The notes under the pieces: generated by a model
The model's input: only the letters and a program-made list of their open reading frames with translations
What the model was told of the DNA's origin: nothing
Database searches by the model: none
Assembly (NCBI RefSeq): GCF_018070045.1
Contig: NZ_JAGPYK010000040.1
Span: 1 to 50,132, forward strand
Source: Micromonospora sp. U21
GTDB lineage: Bacteria > Actinomycetota > Actinomycetes > Mycobacteriales > Micromonosporaceae
Length of the DNA: 50,132 nt
Reading direction: 5' to 3'
Shown here: in pieces, positions 34,611-42,692 of the stretch
Layout of the letters: every line of letters starts with the position of its first letter
Position numbering within the stretch: the first letter of the stretch is position 1
Made by a program: the position numbers and the translations under genes

Positions 34611-36107
34611 ATGAACGTGGTGCAGAGCGTGGACAGCGTGGCGCTGCTGCCGGCCTACCTGGCCGCCGGTACCGCCGTGCTCGTGCTGGTCACCGACCTG
34701 CTGCTGGCCCGGCCGCGGGCCACGGTCGTGGTGGCCGCGCTCGGCGCGCTCGGCACCGCCGTCGGTGCGGCCCTGGTCGGTGCGGGTGGGGAGCGGCGGA
34801 CGTTCTGCGTCGGCCCCGACTGCTCCTGGATCTTCGGCGGCCGGGCCGCCCTGGTCGGCGCGGTGGTGGCGCTGCTCACCCTGGGCGTGCTCGCGTTGTC
34901 CGTGCCGGCGCTGCGGGCCGGGCGGTCACCGGTGGGGGAGTACTGCTTCCTGCTCGCCTGCTCGATGACCGGCGGCGTGGTGCTCGGCGCGGCCGGTGAC
35001 CTGATCACCCTGATCGTCGCCCTGGAGACGCTGACCCTGCCGCTGTACGTGCTGGTCGGCCTGCGCCGGGGGAGCCTGGCCAGCGCCGAGGCGGCGGTCA
35101 CCTTCTTCGTGGTCAGCGTGGTGGCCACCACGCTGACCCTGCTCGGCGCGGCGCTGCTGTACGCGGTGACCGGCGGGCTGCACCTGGACCGGCTCGGCAC
35201 GCTGCTCGCCGAACGGCCGGAGCTGCGGGACCTGCCGCTGACCACCGCCGCGGTGGCGTTGCTGGTGCTGGGGCTGGCCTTCAAGGTGGCGGCGGTGCCG
35301 TTCCACGCCTGGGCGCCGGCCACCTACGACGGCGCGCCGCTGCCGGTGGCCGCGTACCTGTCCACGGCGTCGAAGCTCGGCGGCGTGGTGGCGCTGCTCG
35401 CCGTGGTGCAGCGGGCGCTGCCGGCCGACCAGACCGGCCCGGTGCTGGCCCTGCTCGCGGTGCTCACCATGACCGTCGGCAACCTGGTCGCCCTGCGCCA
35501 GCGGCGCACCGTCCGGCTGCTGGCCTGGTCCTCGGTCGCGCAGGCCGGGTACATCCTCGCCCCGCTGGGCGCGTTGGCGCTGGCCGCCGGTCGTACCGGC
35601 GAGGCACGGGACGCCGCGTACGCCGCCGCGGTGGCGTACACCGTCTTCTTCGTGGTCCTGGAGCTGGCCGCGTTCGCCGGGGTGACCGCGTTGCGCCCGG
35701 CGGGTGCGGACGGCGGCACGCTGGACGACCTGCGCGGTGCGGCCCGCCGGCACCCGTGGCGGGGTGCGGCGCTCGGTCTCGCGCTGGTCGGCCTGGCCGG
35801 TCTGCCGCCCGGGCTGGCCGGGCTGTTCGCGAAGGTGACCGTGGTCCGGGCACTGCTGGACGGCGGCGCCGCCTGGCTGGCGCTGGTGGTGGCGGTGAAC
35901 GCGGTGATCGGGCTGGCCTACTACCTGCGCGTCACCGCATCGCTCTGGGCGCCGGCGACGACGCCGGCACCGGCTTCGGCGCTCTCGGGTGGCGCGGTGG
36001 CCGTACCGCTGGTGGCTGTGGTGGCCGTGGTGCTGGCGGTGGCCACGGTGGCTGCCGTGGTGCTCGGTGTCGCTCCGCAACTGGTGCTCGACCTGGCCGG
36101 CCGCTGA
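34611..36107 (+). CDS. nuoN: NADH-quinone oxidoreductase subunit N
   Basis: A 498-residue antiporter-like subunit. LIVALETLTLPLYVLVGLRR carries the channel Glu and AFKVAAVPFHAWAPATYDGA the channel Lys. PLPVAAYLSTASKLGGVVAL is the usual NuoN variant of the broken helix. ATG at 34611 follows AGAGGCGG. It is 52 bases after nuoM and ends the operon. Confidence 0.95.
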   Translation: MNVVQSVDSVALLPAYLAAGTAVLVLVTDLLLARPRATVVVAALGALGTAVGAALVGAGGERRTFCVGPDCSWIFGGRAALVGAVVALLTLGVLALSVPALRAGRSPVGEYCFLLACSMTGGVVLGAAGDLITLIVALETLTLPLYVLVGLRRGSLASAEAAVTFFVVSVVATTLTLLGAALLYAVTGGLHLDRLGTLLAERPELRDLPLTTAAVALLVLGLAFKVAAVPFHAWAPATYDGAPLPVAAYLSTASKLGGVVALLAVVQRALPADQTGPVLALLAVLTMTVGNLVALRQRRTVRLLAWSSVAQAGYILAPLGALALAAGRTGEARDAAYAAAVAYTVFFVVLELAAFAGVTALRPAGADGGTLDDLRGAARRHPWRGAALGLALVGLAGLPPGLAGLFAKVTVVRALLDGGAAWLALVVAVNAVIGLAYYLRVTASLWAPATTPAPASALSGGAVAVPLVAVVAVVLAVATVAAVVLGVAPQLVLDLAGR

Positions 36108-36240
36108 CCCGCCAGGCCCGCTCCGACGGCCCGGCAGGCGGATCTCAGCCAACTCTCAGCGTTGAGACGGATGGTTGGCGGGTACCGGGTTGTTACACCG
36201 GTCAGCGGATCCCGGCGATCCGTGCACCGAAGGAGTGATC

Positions 36241-37116
36241 GTGCACCACAACCGTCTGAAGACCGCCGCGCTGCTCGGCCTGCTCACCGCCCTGATCCTG
36301 GCGGTCGGCTACGGGTTCGGCGGCAGTGGCGGCCTGGTCATCGCCGTCCTCGTGTCTCTGGTCATGAACGGCATTTCCTACTTCTACTCCGACAAGCTCG
36401 CGCTGCGCTCGATGCGGGCGCAACCGGTCAGTGAGGCCGAGTTCCCCGAGCTGTACCGGATGGTGCGGGAACTGACTGCCGAGGCCCGGCAGCCGATGCC
36501 GCGGCTCTACCTCAGCCCGACCGCGCAGCCCAACGCGTTCGCCACGGGTCGTAACCCGCAGCACGCGGCGGTCTGCGTGACCCAGGGCATCACCGAGATC
36601 CTCGACTACCGCGAGCTGCGCGGTGTGATCGGGCACGAGCTGTCACACGTCTACAACCGGGACATCCTGATCTCCAGCGTGGCGGCCGGGCTGGCCGGCA
36701 TCATCACCTTCCTGGCGAACATCGCCTTCTTCATCCCGCTGGGCGGTGGCGACGACGAGGACAGGCCGAACCCGGCCGTGCTGCTGCTGACCCTGATCCT
36801 GGGGCCGATCGCGGCCACCGTCATCCAGTTGGCGATCAGCCGGAGCCGCGAGTTCCAGGCGGACGCCTCGGGCGCCGAGTTGAGTCGTGACCCACTGGCG
36901 CTCGCGAGCGCGCTTCGCAAGATCGACGCGGTGGCACGACGCCGGCCGTTGCCGGCACAGGGCCAGCTCACCAGCACCGCGCACCTCATGATCGCCAACC
37001 CGTTCCGGGGCGGCGCCGTGGCCGCGCTCTTCTCCACCCACCCCAAGATGGAGGACCGGGTCGCCCGGCTGGAGCAGATGGCCGCCAACGCGGGGCCTGT
37101 GCAGTTCCAGCGCTGA
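36241..37116 (+). CDS. htpX: HtpX-type M48 membrane metalloprotease
   Basis: A 291-residue zinc protease that degrades damaged membrane proteins. The zinc motif is HELSHVYNRD and the third ligand Glu lies in SRSREFQADASGAELS. Two N-terminal helices (TAALLGLLTALILAVGYGF and GLVIAVLVSLVMNGISYF) and two more after the active site fit HtpX topology. GTG at 36241 has AAGGAG five bases upstream. A strong hairpin follows the stop codon. It is a single-gene unit, usually stress-induced in other bacteria. Confidence 0.93.
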   Translation: MHHNRLKTAALLGLLTALILAVGYGFGGSGGLVIAVLVSLVMNGISYFYSDKLALRSMRAQPVSEAEFPELYRMVRELTAEARQPMPRLYLSPTAQPNAFATGRNPQHAAVCVTQGITEILDYRELRGVIGHELSHVYNRDILISSVAAGLAGIITFLANIAFFIPLGGGDDEDRPNPAVLLLTLILGPIAATVIQLAISRSREFQADASGAELSRDPLALASALRKIDAVARRRPLPAQGQLTSTAHLMIANPFRGGAVAALFSTHPKMEDRVARLEQMAANAGPVQFQR

Positions 37117-37132
37117 CCCGCTGATTCACCGC

Positions 37133-37165
37133 CTCCGCCCGCACCCGTACCGGGTGCGGGCGGAG
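37133..37165 (+). terminator. Terminator after htpX
   Basis: A perfect 15-bp stem (CTCCGCCCGCACCCG with its complement) around the three-base loop TAC, 16 bases after the stop codon. Confidence 0.8.
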
Positions 37166-37259
37166 TGCTGTGTCGGCCGCGATATCCGGTACCTCAGGCC
37201 CACCGCGGGCGTTAGGGTCGTAACGGGCTCACGCTCATTACATCCTCGGGAGGTTCACG

Positions 37260-38519
37260 GTGGCCGCACTGCGCCAGTACCTGGGTGTCTGGCGGATTCC
37301 TGGCGCGCCGATGCTGCTGGTCACCGGCATCATCGGGCGGCTCGGGATCGGCATGACCCCGCTGGCGTTGCTGCTGGTGGTCGAGCAGGTGACCGGGCGG
37401 TACGCGCTCGCCGCCGTGGCCGGCGGGATCTACGCCATCGCCGGTGCGGCGCTCAGCCCGGTGGCCGGCCGGATCGCCGACCGGGTCGGCCCGAGCCCGG
37501 TTCTGCTGGTCACCGCCCTGGCCCACCCGATGGCGCTGATCGGGCTGCTGATGGCCAGCCGGTCGGGCGACGACGCCCTTCCCGCCATCTACCTGGCCGC
37601 CGGTGTCGCCGGAGCGACCTACCCGCCGCTCACCGCCGCGATCCGTGGCGCGTGGAACGACCTGACCGGCCCCGGCTCCAACCGGTACCACCTGCGCAAC
37701 ACCGCGCTGGCCGCGGAGACCTCGCTGTTCGAGATCGTCTTCGTGCTCGGCCCGCTGCTCGTCGCCGGCTTCGTGCTGTTCGCCGACGCCGCGGCCGCGC
37801 TGATCGGGGCGGCCGTGGTCACCCTGGTCGGCACCGCCGCCGTGGCCCTCGGCCGGGTGATGCGCGACTGGCGCCCGCACCCGCGCGAACACCACGCCCG
37901 AGGGCTCGGCCCGCTGCGGGTCGGCGGCTTTCCGGCCCTGCTGGTCTGCGTGGCCAGCCTCGGCGTCGCGTTCGGCGCCGCCGGCGTGATCGTCCCGGCG
38001 TACGCCGGCAACTACACCGCCGACGACCCGGAGAGCCTGGCCGGGATCCTGCTGGCGGTCTGGGGGATCGGCAGCGCGGCCGGCGGGTTCTGGTTCGGTG
38101 TTCGCCGGCCGTCACCGAACATGACCCGGCAGTTCGCCATGCTGCTCGCCGCGCTCGCCGGCACCTTCGTGGTGTTCGCGGCGATGCCCACGCCGCTGGC
38201 GCTGGGCATCGCGCTGGTCGTCGGCGGTGCCACCATCGCGCCCGCGCTGACCCTGGAGAACACCCTGGTCGGCCGGATCGCGCCGACCAGCATGCTGAAC
38301 GAGGCGTACACCTGGGTGGTCACCATGTCGGTGGCGGCGAGCGCCGCCGGCGGCGCCGTGGCCGGCCTCATCGTGGACCACGTCGGCGGTGTGCCGTGGG
38401 CGTTCCTCTTCGCCGGTGCGGCGGTCGCCGTCGGGGCCGCGGTCGCCGCGCTGCCCGGCGGGCCGATCGCCCGCGCGGAAGCCTCGTCGGTACGCACCGA
38501 CGAACCCGTCGCCGCCTGA
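37260..38519 (+). CDS. MFS transporter
   Basis: A 419-residue major facilitator with about 12 helices. GAALSPVAGRIADRVGPSPV is the loop 2-3 motif. The C-terminal half (MLNEAYTWVVTMSVAASAAG) resembles actinobacterial MFS drug-efflux-like carriers of unknown substrate. GTG at 37260 follows GGGAGG six bases upstream. It converges with the MerR-type gene. Confidence 0.85.
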   Translation: MAALRQYLGVWRIPGAPMLLVTGIIGRLGIGMTPLALLLVVEQVTGRYALAAVAGGIYAIAGAALSPVAGRIADRVGPSPVLLVTALAHPMALIGLLMASRSGDDALPAIYLAAGVAGATYPPLTAAIRGAWNDLTGPGSNRYHLRNTALAAETSLFEIVFVLGPLLVAGFVLFADAAAALIGAAVVTLVGTAAVALGRVMRDWRPHPREHHARGLGPLRVGGFPALLVCVASLGVAFGAAGVIVPAYAGNYTADDPESLAGILLAVWGIGSAAGGFWFGVRRPSPNMTRQFAMLLAALAGTFVVFAAMPTPLALGIALVVGGATIAPALTLENTLVGRIAPTSMLNEAYTWVVTMSVAASAAGGAVAGLIVDHVGGVPWAFLFAGAAVAVGAAVAALPGGPIARAEASSVRTDEPVAA

Positions 38520-38550
38520 CCCGCCTCGGGTCGTCCGTGCCTCCGTCCGG

Positions 38551-39324
38551 TCAGGTGTGATCGAACGGCAGCGGGCAGCAGGAGCTGCCGGCGCAGGCGA
38601 CCAGGTCGTCGCAGCCCGCCGAGATCGCTGCCCGCAGGGAGTCCCGGACGGCCGTGAGGTCGGCCAGCCGCCGTTCCACCTCGGCCAGCTTCGCGGTGGC
38701 CTGAGCCGGCAGTCCGCCGGTGCTCGGGCGCCGATGGCGCCGGCCGGCGTGGAGCAGGTCGGCGACCTCGCCGAGGGTGAAGCCGAGACGCTGTGCGGTC
38801 TTGATCACCCGCAGCCGGGTGACCGACTCCGCCGGGTACAGCCGATGCCCGCCGGGCGAGCGCCGTGGCGCGACCAGCAGGCCGCGACGTTCGTAGTAGC
38901 GCAGCGTCTGCGGGTTCACCCCGGCCGCCCCGGCCAGTTGACCGCTGCGCAACCACGACCCACCCGACCCGGATGTGCCGACGGGCCGCACCCGCTCCGC
39001 GAGGCCGTCGAGGACGCCGACGTGCGAGGCTGGCACCCGTACGTCGAGCGTCACCGCGTCCGCGCCGGTCCGGGTGATGTCGAAGGTGAAGAACGAGCAG
39101 CACGCCGCTTCGCGGGCGGTCAGGTCCCGGGCGGTGCGCTCGGCCTCCGCGGTGCCGACCAGGTGCAGCCGCAGGAGCTGCGCGGACGGCCGGTCGAGCC
39201 GTCGGACGACATCGGCGAAGAACCGGTCGAACTCGGCGAGGCGGACGGGTTGCTCGGCGGTGGGCAGGCGGCAGGCGTCGGGAACCCACGTATCGTCCGT
39301 CGTGGGGTGTCGGTCGCTCACCAC
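38551..39324 (-). CDS. MerR-family regulator with extra N-terminal domain
   Basis: A 257-residue protein. Residues ~1-110 form an extra domain (FFADVVRRLDRPSAQLLRLH, then LTAREAACCSFFTFDIT) of a type seen near metal-resistance genes in actinobacteria. A MerR helix-turn-helix follows (GQLAGAAGVNPQTLRYYERR), then the coiled coil. The tail has Cys-rich ACAGSSCCPLP, suggesting metal or thiol binding. No ribosome binding site is present. The promoter at 39329-39359 would place the mRNA 5' end at the GTG at 39324 (39321 is also possible). Which metal or compound it senses is unknown. Confidence 0.82.
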   Translation of the reverse strand: MVSDRHPTTDDTWVPDACRLPTAEQPVRLAEFDRFFADVVRRLDRPSAQLLRLHLVGTAEAERTARDLTAREAACCSFFTFDITRTGADAVTLDVRVPASHVGVLDGLAERVRPVGTSGSGGSWLRSGQLAGAAGVNPQTLRYYERRGLLVAPRRSPGGHRLYPAESVTRLRVIKTAQRLGFTLGEVADLLHAGRRHRRPSTGGLPAQATAKLAEVERRLADLTAVRDSLRAAISAGCDDLVACAGSSCCPLPFDHT

Positions 39325-39328
39325 TCGA

Positions 39329-39359
39329 CGGTAAGCCCGTACCCGGGTACCGGATGCAA
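39329..39359 (-). promoter_or_regulatory. MerR-type promoter with long spacer and palindrome
   Basis: On the minus strand, TTGCAT and TTACCG are separated by 19 bp. The perfect 12-bp palindrome GTACCCGGGTAC (39339-39350) lies inside the spacer. A 19-20 bp spacer with a central dyad is the hallmark of MerR-activated promoters, so autoregulation is likely. Confidence 0.65.
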
Positions 39360-39415
39360 GCCCGCACTCTTCCGGCTCCAGGCGGTCCAGCGGACCGACC
39401 GGTGGAAGGAGACCC

Positions 39416-39943
39416 ATGGCAAAGCTGCTGTACTCCGCGACGGCGTCGCTCGACGGCTACATCGCCGGCCCGGGCGGTGACATGTCCTGGCTGACCGAGC
39501 ACCTCGTCGGCGAGAACCCGACGGCGGAACACCTCTTGGCCAACGTCGGCGCGATCCTGGCTGGCAACAGCACCTTCGGCGGCGACGACCCGAACCGCGG
39601 CACCGACAGCGAGGGGGCCTTCGGCGGTCAGTACCACGGACCGGTGGTCGTGCTCACCCACCGGCCGCCGGCCGAGCCAGCCACGGGCGTCACGTTCGTC
39701 GGCGACCTGCACAGCGCCGTCGCGCAGGCCAAGGAGGCTGCCGGGGACAGGTACGTGAACGTCCTCGGCGCGAACGTCGCCAAACAGTGCATCCAGGCCG
39801 GGCTGCTCGACGAGATCCTGATGTTCTTCGCCCCGGTGCTGCTCGGTGACGGGGTCCGCATGTTCGACCACCCCGGAGGAACCAGGGTGCGGTTGGCGCC
39901 GATTCCAGGCGAGGCCGCGCACTGGTACCGCGTCATCTACTGA
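39416..39943 (+). CDS. Dihydrofolate-reductase-fold protein (RibD C-terminal type)
   Basis: A 175-residue protein of the DHFR-like RibD_C family: LLYSATASLDGYIAGPGGDM at the N-terminus, LANVGAILAGNSTFGG, then VVVLTHRPPAE and GLLDEILMFFAPVLLGDGVR. It probably uses NADPH; the substrate is unknown and these small proteins are distinct from true folate enzymes. AAGGAG lies 5-6 bases before the ATG. It is divergent from the MerR-type gene with 91 bases between, so that regulator might also control it. Confidence 0.82.
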   Translation: MAKLLYSATASLDGYIAGPGGDMSWLTEHLVGENPTAEHLLANVGAILAGNSTFGGDDPNRGTDSEGAFGGQYHGPVVVLTHRPPAEPATGVTFVGDLHSAVAQAKEAAGDRYVNVLGANVAKQCIQAGLLDEILMFFAPVLLGDGVRMFDHPGGTRVRLAPIPGEAAHWYRVIY

Positions 39944-40027
39944 GCCGTGTGGCGTCGCTGGAAGGAAACGGCTGCGCTCGTCCCGCCCTGGGTCAGGCCC
40001 CCGGAGGCGCGGCAACCGCCAGCGTTC

Positions 40028-40051
40028 CTACCGGTAGTTGGTGAACTGGAG
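40028..40051 (-). repeat. Duplicated yajQ 3' end, putative attachment site (left)
   Basis: On the minus strand this reads LQFTNYR followed by TAG, the same seven last residues as intact yajQ. The 18-bp core GTAGTTGGTGAACTGGAG is identical to 45653-45670. The stop codon and Arg codon differ (TAG/CGG here, TAA/AGG there), as expected when an element replaces the 3' end of its target gene. Confidence 0.7.
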
Positions 40052-40083
40052 AGACGCCGCCCACTAGCAGCCGAAACAGGGCC

Positions 40084-40464
40084 ATGATCGCCGCTAGGCC
40101 GTCGCCAGGCCGTCCGGAGTCGATCCGAACACCTTGTCCACTGCCCGGCGGGTGCGATCGGACGGTGGAGATCGGCTGGACTTGGATTACCCCGAGCCAT
40201 TGGGGCACCGGAGCGAATACCGAAGCCAAGTTCATGCTGATGCGCCACGCCTTCGAGGAGCACTCTGCGGGGCGAGTGGCGATCAAGACTGATCTCGGCA
40301 ACGAGCGGTCGCAGCGCGCAATCGCCAAGCTAGGGGCAGTCCGCGAAGGCGTCTGGCGGAACCACCGACTGCTCAGCACCGGCAAGTATCGGGACAGCGT
40401 CTTCTACAGCGTGATCGACTCCGAATGGCCTCAGGTGCGGGACCGCCTCAGCGCCGCCCGCTGA
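40084..40464 (+). pseudogene. 5'-truncated GNAT acetyltransferase (RimJ/RimL type)
   Basis: The frame encodes 126 residues, of which about 95 from VEIGWTWITPSHWGTGANTE through RVAIKTDLGNERSQRAIAKL to the end match the C-terminal half of RimJ/RimL-type N-acetyltransferases, including the acetyl-CoA-binding region. The first ~80-90 residues of the family are missing. The N-terminal part here (PSPGRPESIRTPCPLPGG) is unrelated and includes the 19-bp repeat at 40096. It is probably inactive. Confidence 0.7.
40096..40114. repeat. 19-bp direct repeat, left copy
   Basis: AGGCCGTCGCCAGGCCGTC is identical to 45529-45547. The two copies lie just inside the two yajQ-end repeats and in the same orientation. 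Confidence 0.6.
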
Positions 40465-40494
40465 AATCTCCAGCCCGAGCGGCAACGCCGAGCG

Positions 40495-40512
40495 GCCGGC
40501 TGCCGGCGATGT
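40495..40512. repeat. 18-bp direct repeat, left of the LtrA gene
   Basis: GCCGGCTGCCGGCGATGT is identical to 42056-42073. The pair brackets the LtrA gene. Confidence 0.45.
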
Positions 40513-40627
40513 CCGGCTCAATTTGATCCCCGAAATAACAGCGCCACATGATGCGTGACCACCCCGACTGGAACGAAGCTTGGTCAGATTGCCGCTCTTC
40601 GTGGGCTCGACGGGCCTGGATACGTAG

Positions 40628-41833
40628 TCATTTCGCCGCGGCGGTTGGCTGCCAGCCGATCCGTTCATAGCTGACCAGGGCGATCAAGATGATGGTGACT
40701 AGAGCGAGGGCGGCGAGGGCGGGAAGGTGGCGGGCGACGGGCAGCAGCGCGAGGATGGTGCCGGCCACGGCGATCGGGGCGGGTGGGGTGTGCCGGACGG
40801 TGAGTCGAAGGAACAGTGCCCGACCGATGAGGTAGAGGGCCGGGCCGCCGAACAGGGCTGTGGTCGAAGTCCAGCCCAGCGGGGCTCCAGCGGGCTGCTG
40901 GAGTGGGTGGTGGGTCATGTGGGCGAGGACCACTTCGATGCCGATGGCCAGGTAGATGATCCCGGCGATGAGCAGGAAGTGAACCAAGCTGTAGGCGATG
41001 CTGCCGGTCCTCGTCCGGTCCTGAATGGGGATCCGCGCCAGGGCTTGTCCGGCAGGTGCGGCGGCGTTTTCGAAGTACAGCCACCACAGGGCCAGCGCCA
41101 TGATCAGGGCGAGCAGCGCAGCGATCAGAACCGGCCAACGGGCGCCCGCCGATCCGGCCCCGACGCCCACCGAGATCAGCGACTCGCCCAGAGCAATGAT
41201 CACTATCAGGCCGTGCCGCTCGGCGAAATGGCTGGGGCTGGGCAAGGAAGCACGTCCGACAATCACCGCGATGAGCAGGCCGCCGATGCAGTCGATGACG
41301 AACGCCGCGGCCCACAACAGCGTCTGCGCGGCGCCACCGACCACCGCGCCGAACAGCAGCGCAGCAACGCTAACCAAGACCGGGATGACCCGCAAGCGCA
41401 GCGAAGCGCGTAGCCGCGCGTTACCAGCGGATATGTACCAGGTGAGGGCCAGATACACCACCCGGACGACGATGTAGACGAGGACCAGAGTCATGGGCGC
41501 GGCCAAGGACTGGGTGCCGTTGCGCCACGCCTCGGGGAGGACCAGGGCGGCCACGAACATCGCGGCCATCACAACGGAGTTTCCGGCGCGGACCAGGCCC
41601 ACGTCGGCGCGGACCTGGTTGGTCAACCAAGCGTAGTTGGTGAACTGCCACCACAGCAGCAGCAGGAGCACAAGGCTATGCACCAGCGCGACTGGCGTCG
41701 GCGCCTGTGCCGTGAACGTCGCCACCCGGATGAAGGCGAACGCGAACACCAGGTCGAAGAACACCTCGAACGGCGTGCTCCGATGGGTTTCCTCGGTCGG
41801 CACCGGCGGCCTGGCCCGGAAGATGTGCCTCAT
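40628..41833 (-). CDS. Low temperature requirement protein A (LtrA) family
   Basis: A 401-residue membrane protein with about 10-11 helices. The family signature STPFEVFFDLVFAFAFIRVA is near the N-terminus, followed by WWQFTNYAWLTNQVRADV, and HFAERHGLIVIIALGESLIS is the second conserved block. LtrA proteins were named from a Listeria cold-growth mutant; their biochemical role is unknown. ATG at 41833 is preferred over TTG at 41854. It is flanked by an 18-bp direct repeat and lies inside the putative element. Confidence 0.85.
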   Translation of the reverse strand: MRHIFRARPPVPTEETHRSTPFEVFFDLVFAFAFIRVATFTAQAPTPVALVHSLVLLLLLWWQFTNYAWLTNQVRADVGLVRAGNSVVMAAMFVAALVLPEAWRNGTQSLAAPMTLVLVYIVVRVVYLALTWYISAGNARLRASLRLRVIPVLVSVAALLFGAVVGGAAQTLLWAAAFVIDCIGGLLIAVIVGRASLPSPSHFAERHGLIVIIALGESLISVGVGAGSAGARWPVLIAALLALIMALALWWLYFENAAAPAGQALARIPIQDRTRTGSIAYSLVHFLLIAGIIYLAIGIEVVLAHMTHHPLQQPAGAPLGWTSTTALFGGPALYLIGRALFLRLTVRHTPPAPIAVAGTILALLPVARHLPALAALALVTIILIALVSYERIGWQPTAAAK

Positions 41834-42055
41834 GGGCCTATCTTGTTCGCCCAACGTCCGGCAGATCCGGATTCAACACTTACCCGGCAGCCGCAGCTGG
41901 CCATCACGGATGACTTCGTGTGACATCTGCCAACCCGTCCAGGCCCTCATCCCGGTACCAGCGTGCCTAGCCAGCATGGTCAACTCGACCAGCACTCGGC
42001 GGAGGGTCACCCATCAACTGAAGCCAACCTGTCACAGATCAGGCGGAGTACGACA

Positions 42056-42073
42056 GCCGGCTGCCGGCGATGT
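42056..42073. repeat. 18-bp direct repeat, right of the LtrA gene
   Basis: GCCGGCTGCCGGCGATGT, identical to 40495-40512. Confidence 0.45.
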
Positions 42074-42100
42074 TGTGCAAAGTTTCTGTACGTCTTCAAG

Positions 42101-42142
42101 GCGGCCCTGAACGGGCCGCACGCGCCGCCGCCAGGGCGCGTG
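42101..42142. other. Pair of adjacent perfect hairpins
   Basis: GCGGCCC/GGGCCGC (7-bp stem, 5-base loop, 42101-42119) is followed at once by CACGCGCC/GGCGCGTG (8-bp stem, 8-base loop, 42119-42142). They could act as a terminator. Confidence 0.55.
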
Positions 42143-42323
42143 GCCTGCACTCCGCTGCCGCTCCGCTCCGGCCACGCAGAACGCCCGGCGGCTGGCGCGG
42201 AGGGCGGGAAGCCCGGGGGGCCGCCGTAGACGGTAGCGCCGAGTGTGGTCGCGGTTTCTGGGCCGGCAGCCGGCCGGGGCGCGGCGGTCGTCGTACCGCC
42301 GCGCCGTAGGGCGAGTCACCGCC

Positions 42324-42508
42324 GGCCGTGGTGGGGATGCGGCGCGGAGGATGCGGGGCCGCCCCTCCGACCTCAAGGGTGCTTCGCATCGCTGCGCGAC
42401 GGCCCTGCGGGCAGCCCTTGACCCCGGAGCCTCTGCGACCCCTCGGGCCGGCGTTGCCGGCAGGCGGGGGCCTGCCCGTGATGCTCGCGCCGCATCCCCA
42501 CCACGGCC
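42324..42508. repeat. 23-bp perfect inverted repeat with 139-bp spacer
   Basis: The arms 42324-42346 and 42486-42508 are exact reverse complements. Inside them, TCAAGGGTGC and GCAGCCCTTGA, and GGCAGGC and GCCTGCC, form nested stems. Confidence 0.65.
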
Positions 42509-42692
42509 TCGCCGAGCCGACCCTGCCGCCACCGGCCCGAGCGTCCGTCAATGCCGGCTTGACCCCGGCGGGTCGGGTACCAGGCGCTCCGCGAAGGGCG
42601 GGTTGGCAGCAGACAGGACGACACGAGTCGAGAGGAGGCCGCCGGGTTTGGCCCAATGTGCCGGACGCACCGATGAGAGCAGCGAGATGTAC

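Larger units (their letters stand above)
41855..42692. other. Gene-free, highly structured GC-rich region
   Basis: No convincing gene lies in these ~840 bases, although every frame is open for stretches because of the GC content. Features seen are the 18-bp repeat at 42056, two adjacent hairpins at 42101-42142 and a 23-bp perfect inverted repeat (42324-42346 with 42486-42508) with further nested stems between its arms. It could encode a structured RNA or be the end of a lost element. Confidence 0.5.

Noticed and set aside
41633..41647. 15-bp match to the yajQ-end core inside the LtrA gene
   Set aside because: It encodes the LtrA family's own QFTNYAW segment, so the match is explained by shared QFTNY codons. 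It is not placed like an attachment site.
42032..42656. Several overlapping open frames on both strands
   Set aside because: All are Arg/Pro/Ala/Gly-rich without motifs or convincing starts, and they cover the inverted repeats. Treated as non-coding.
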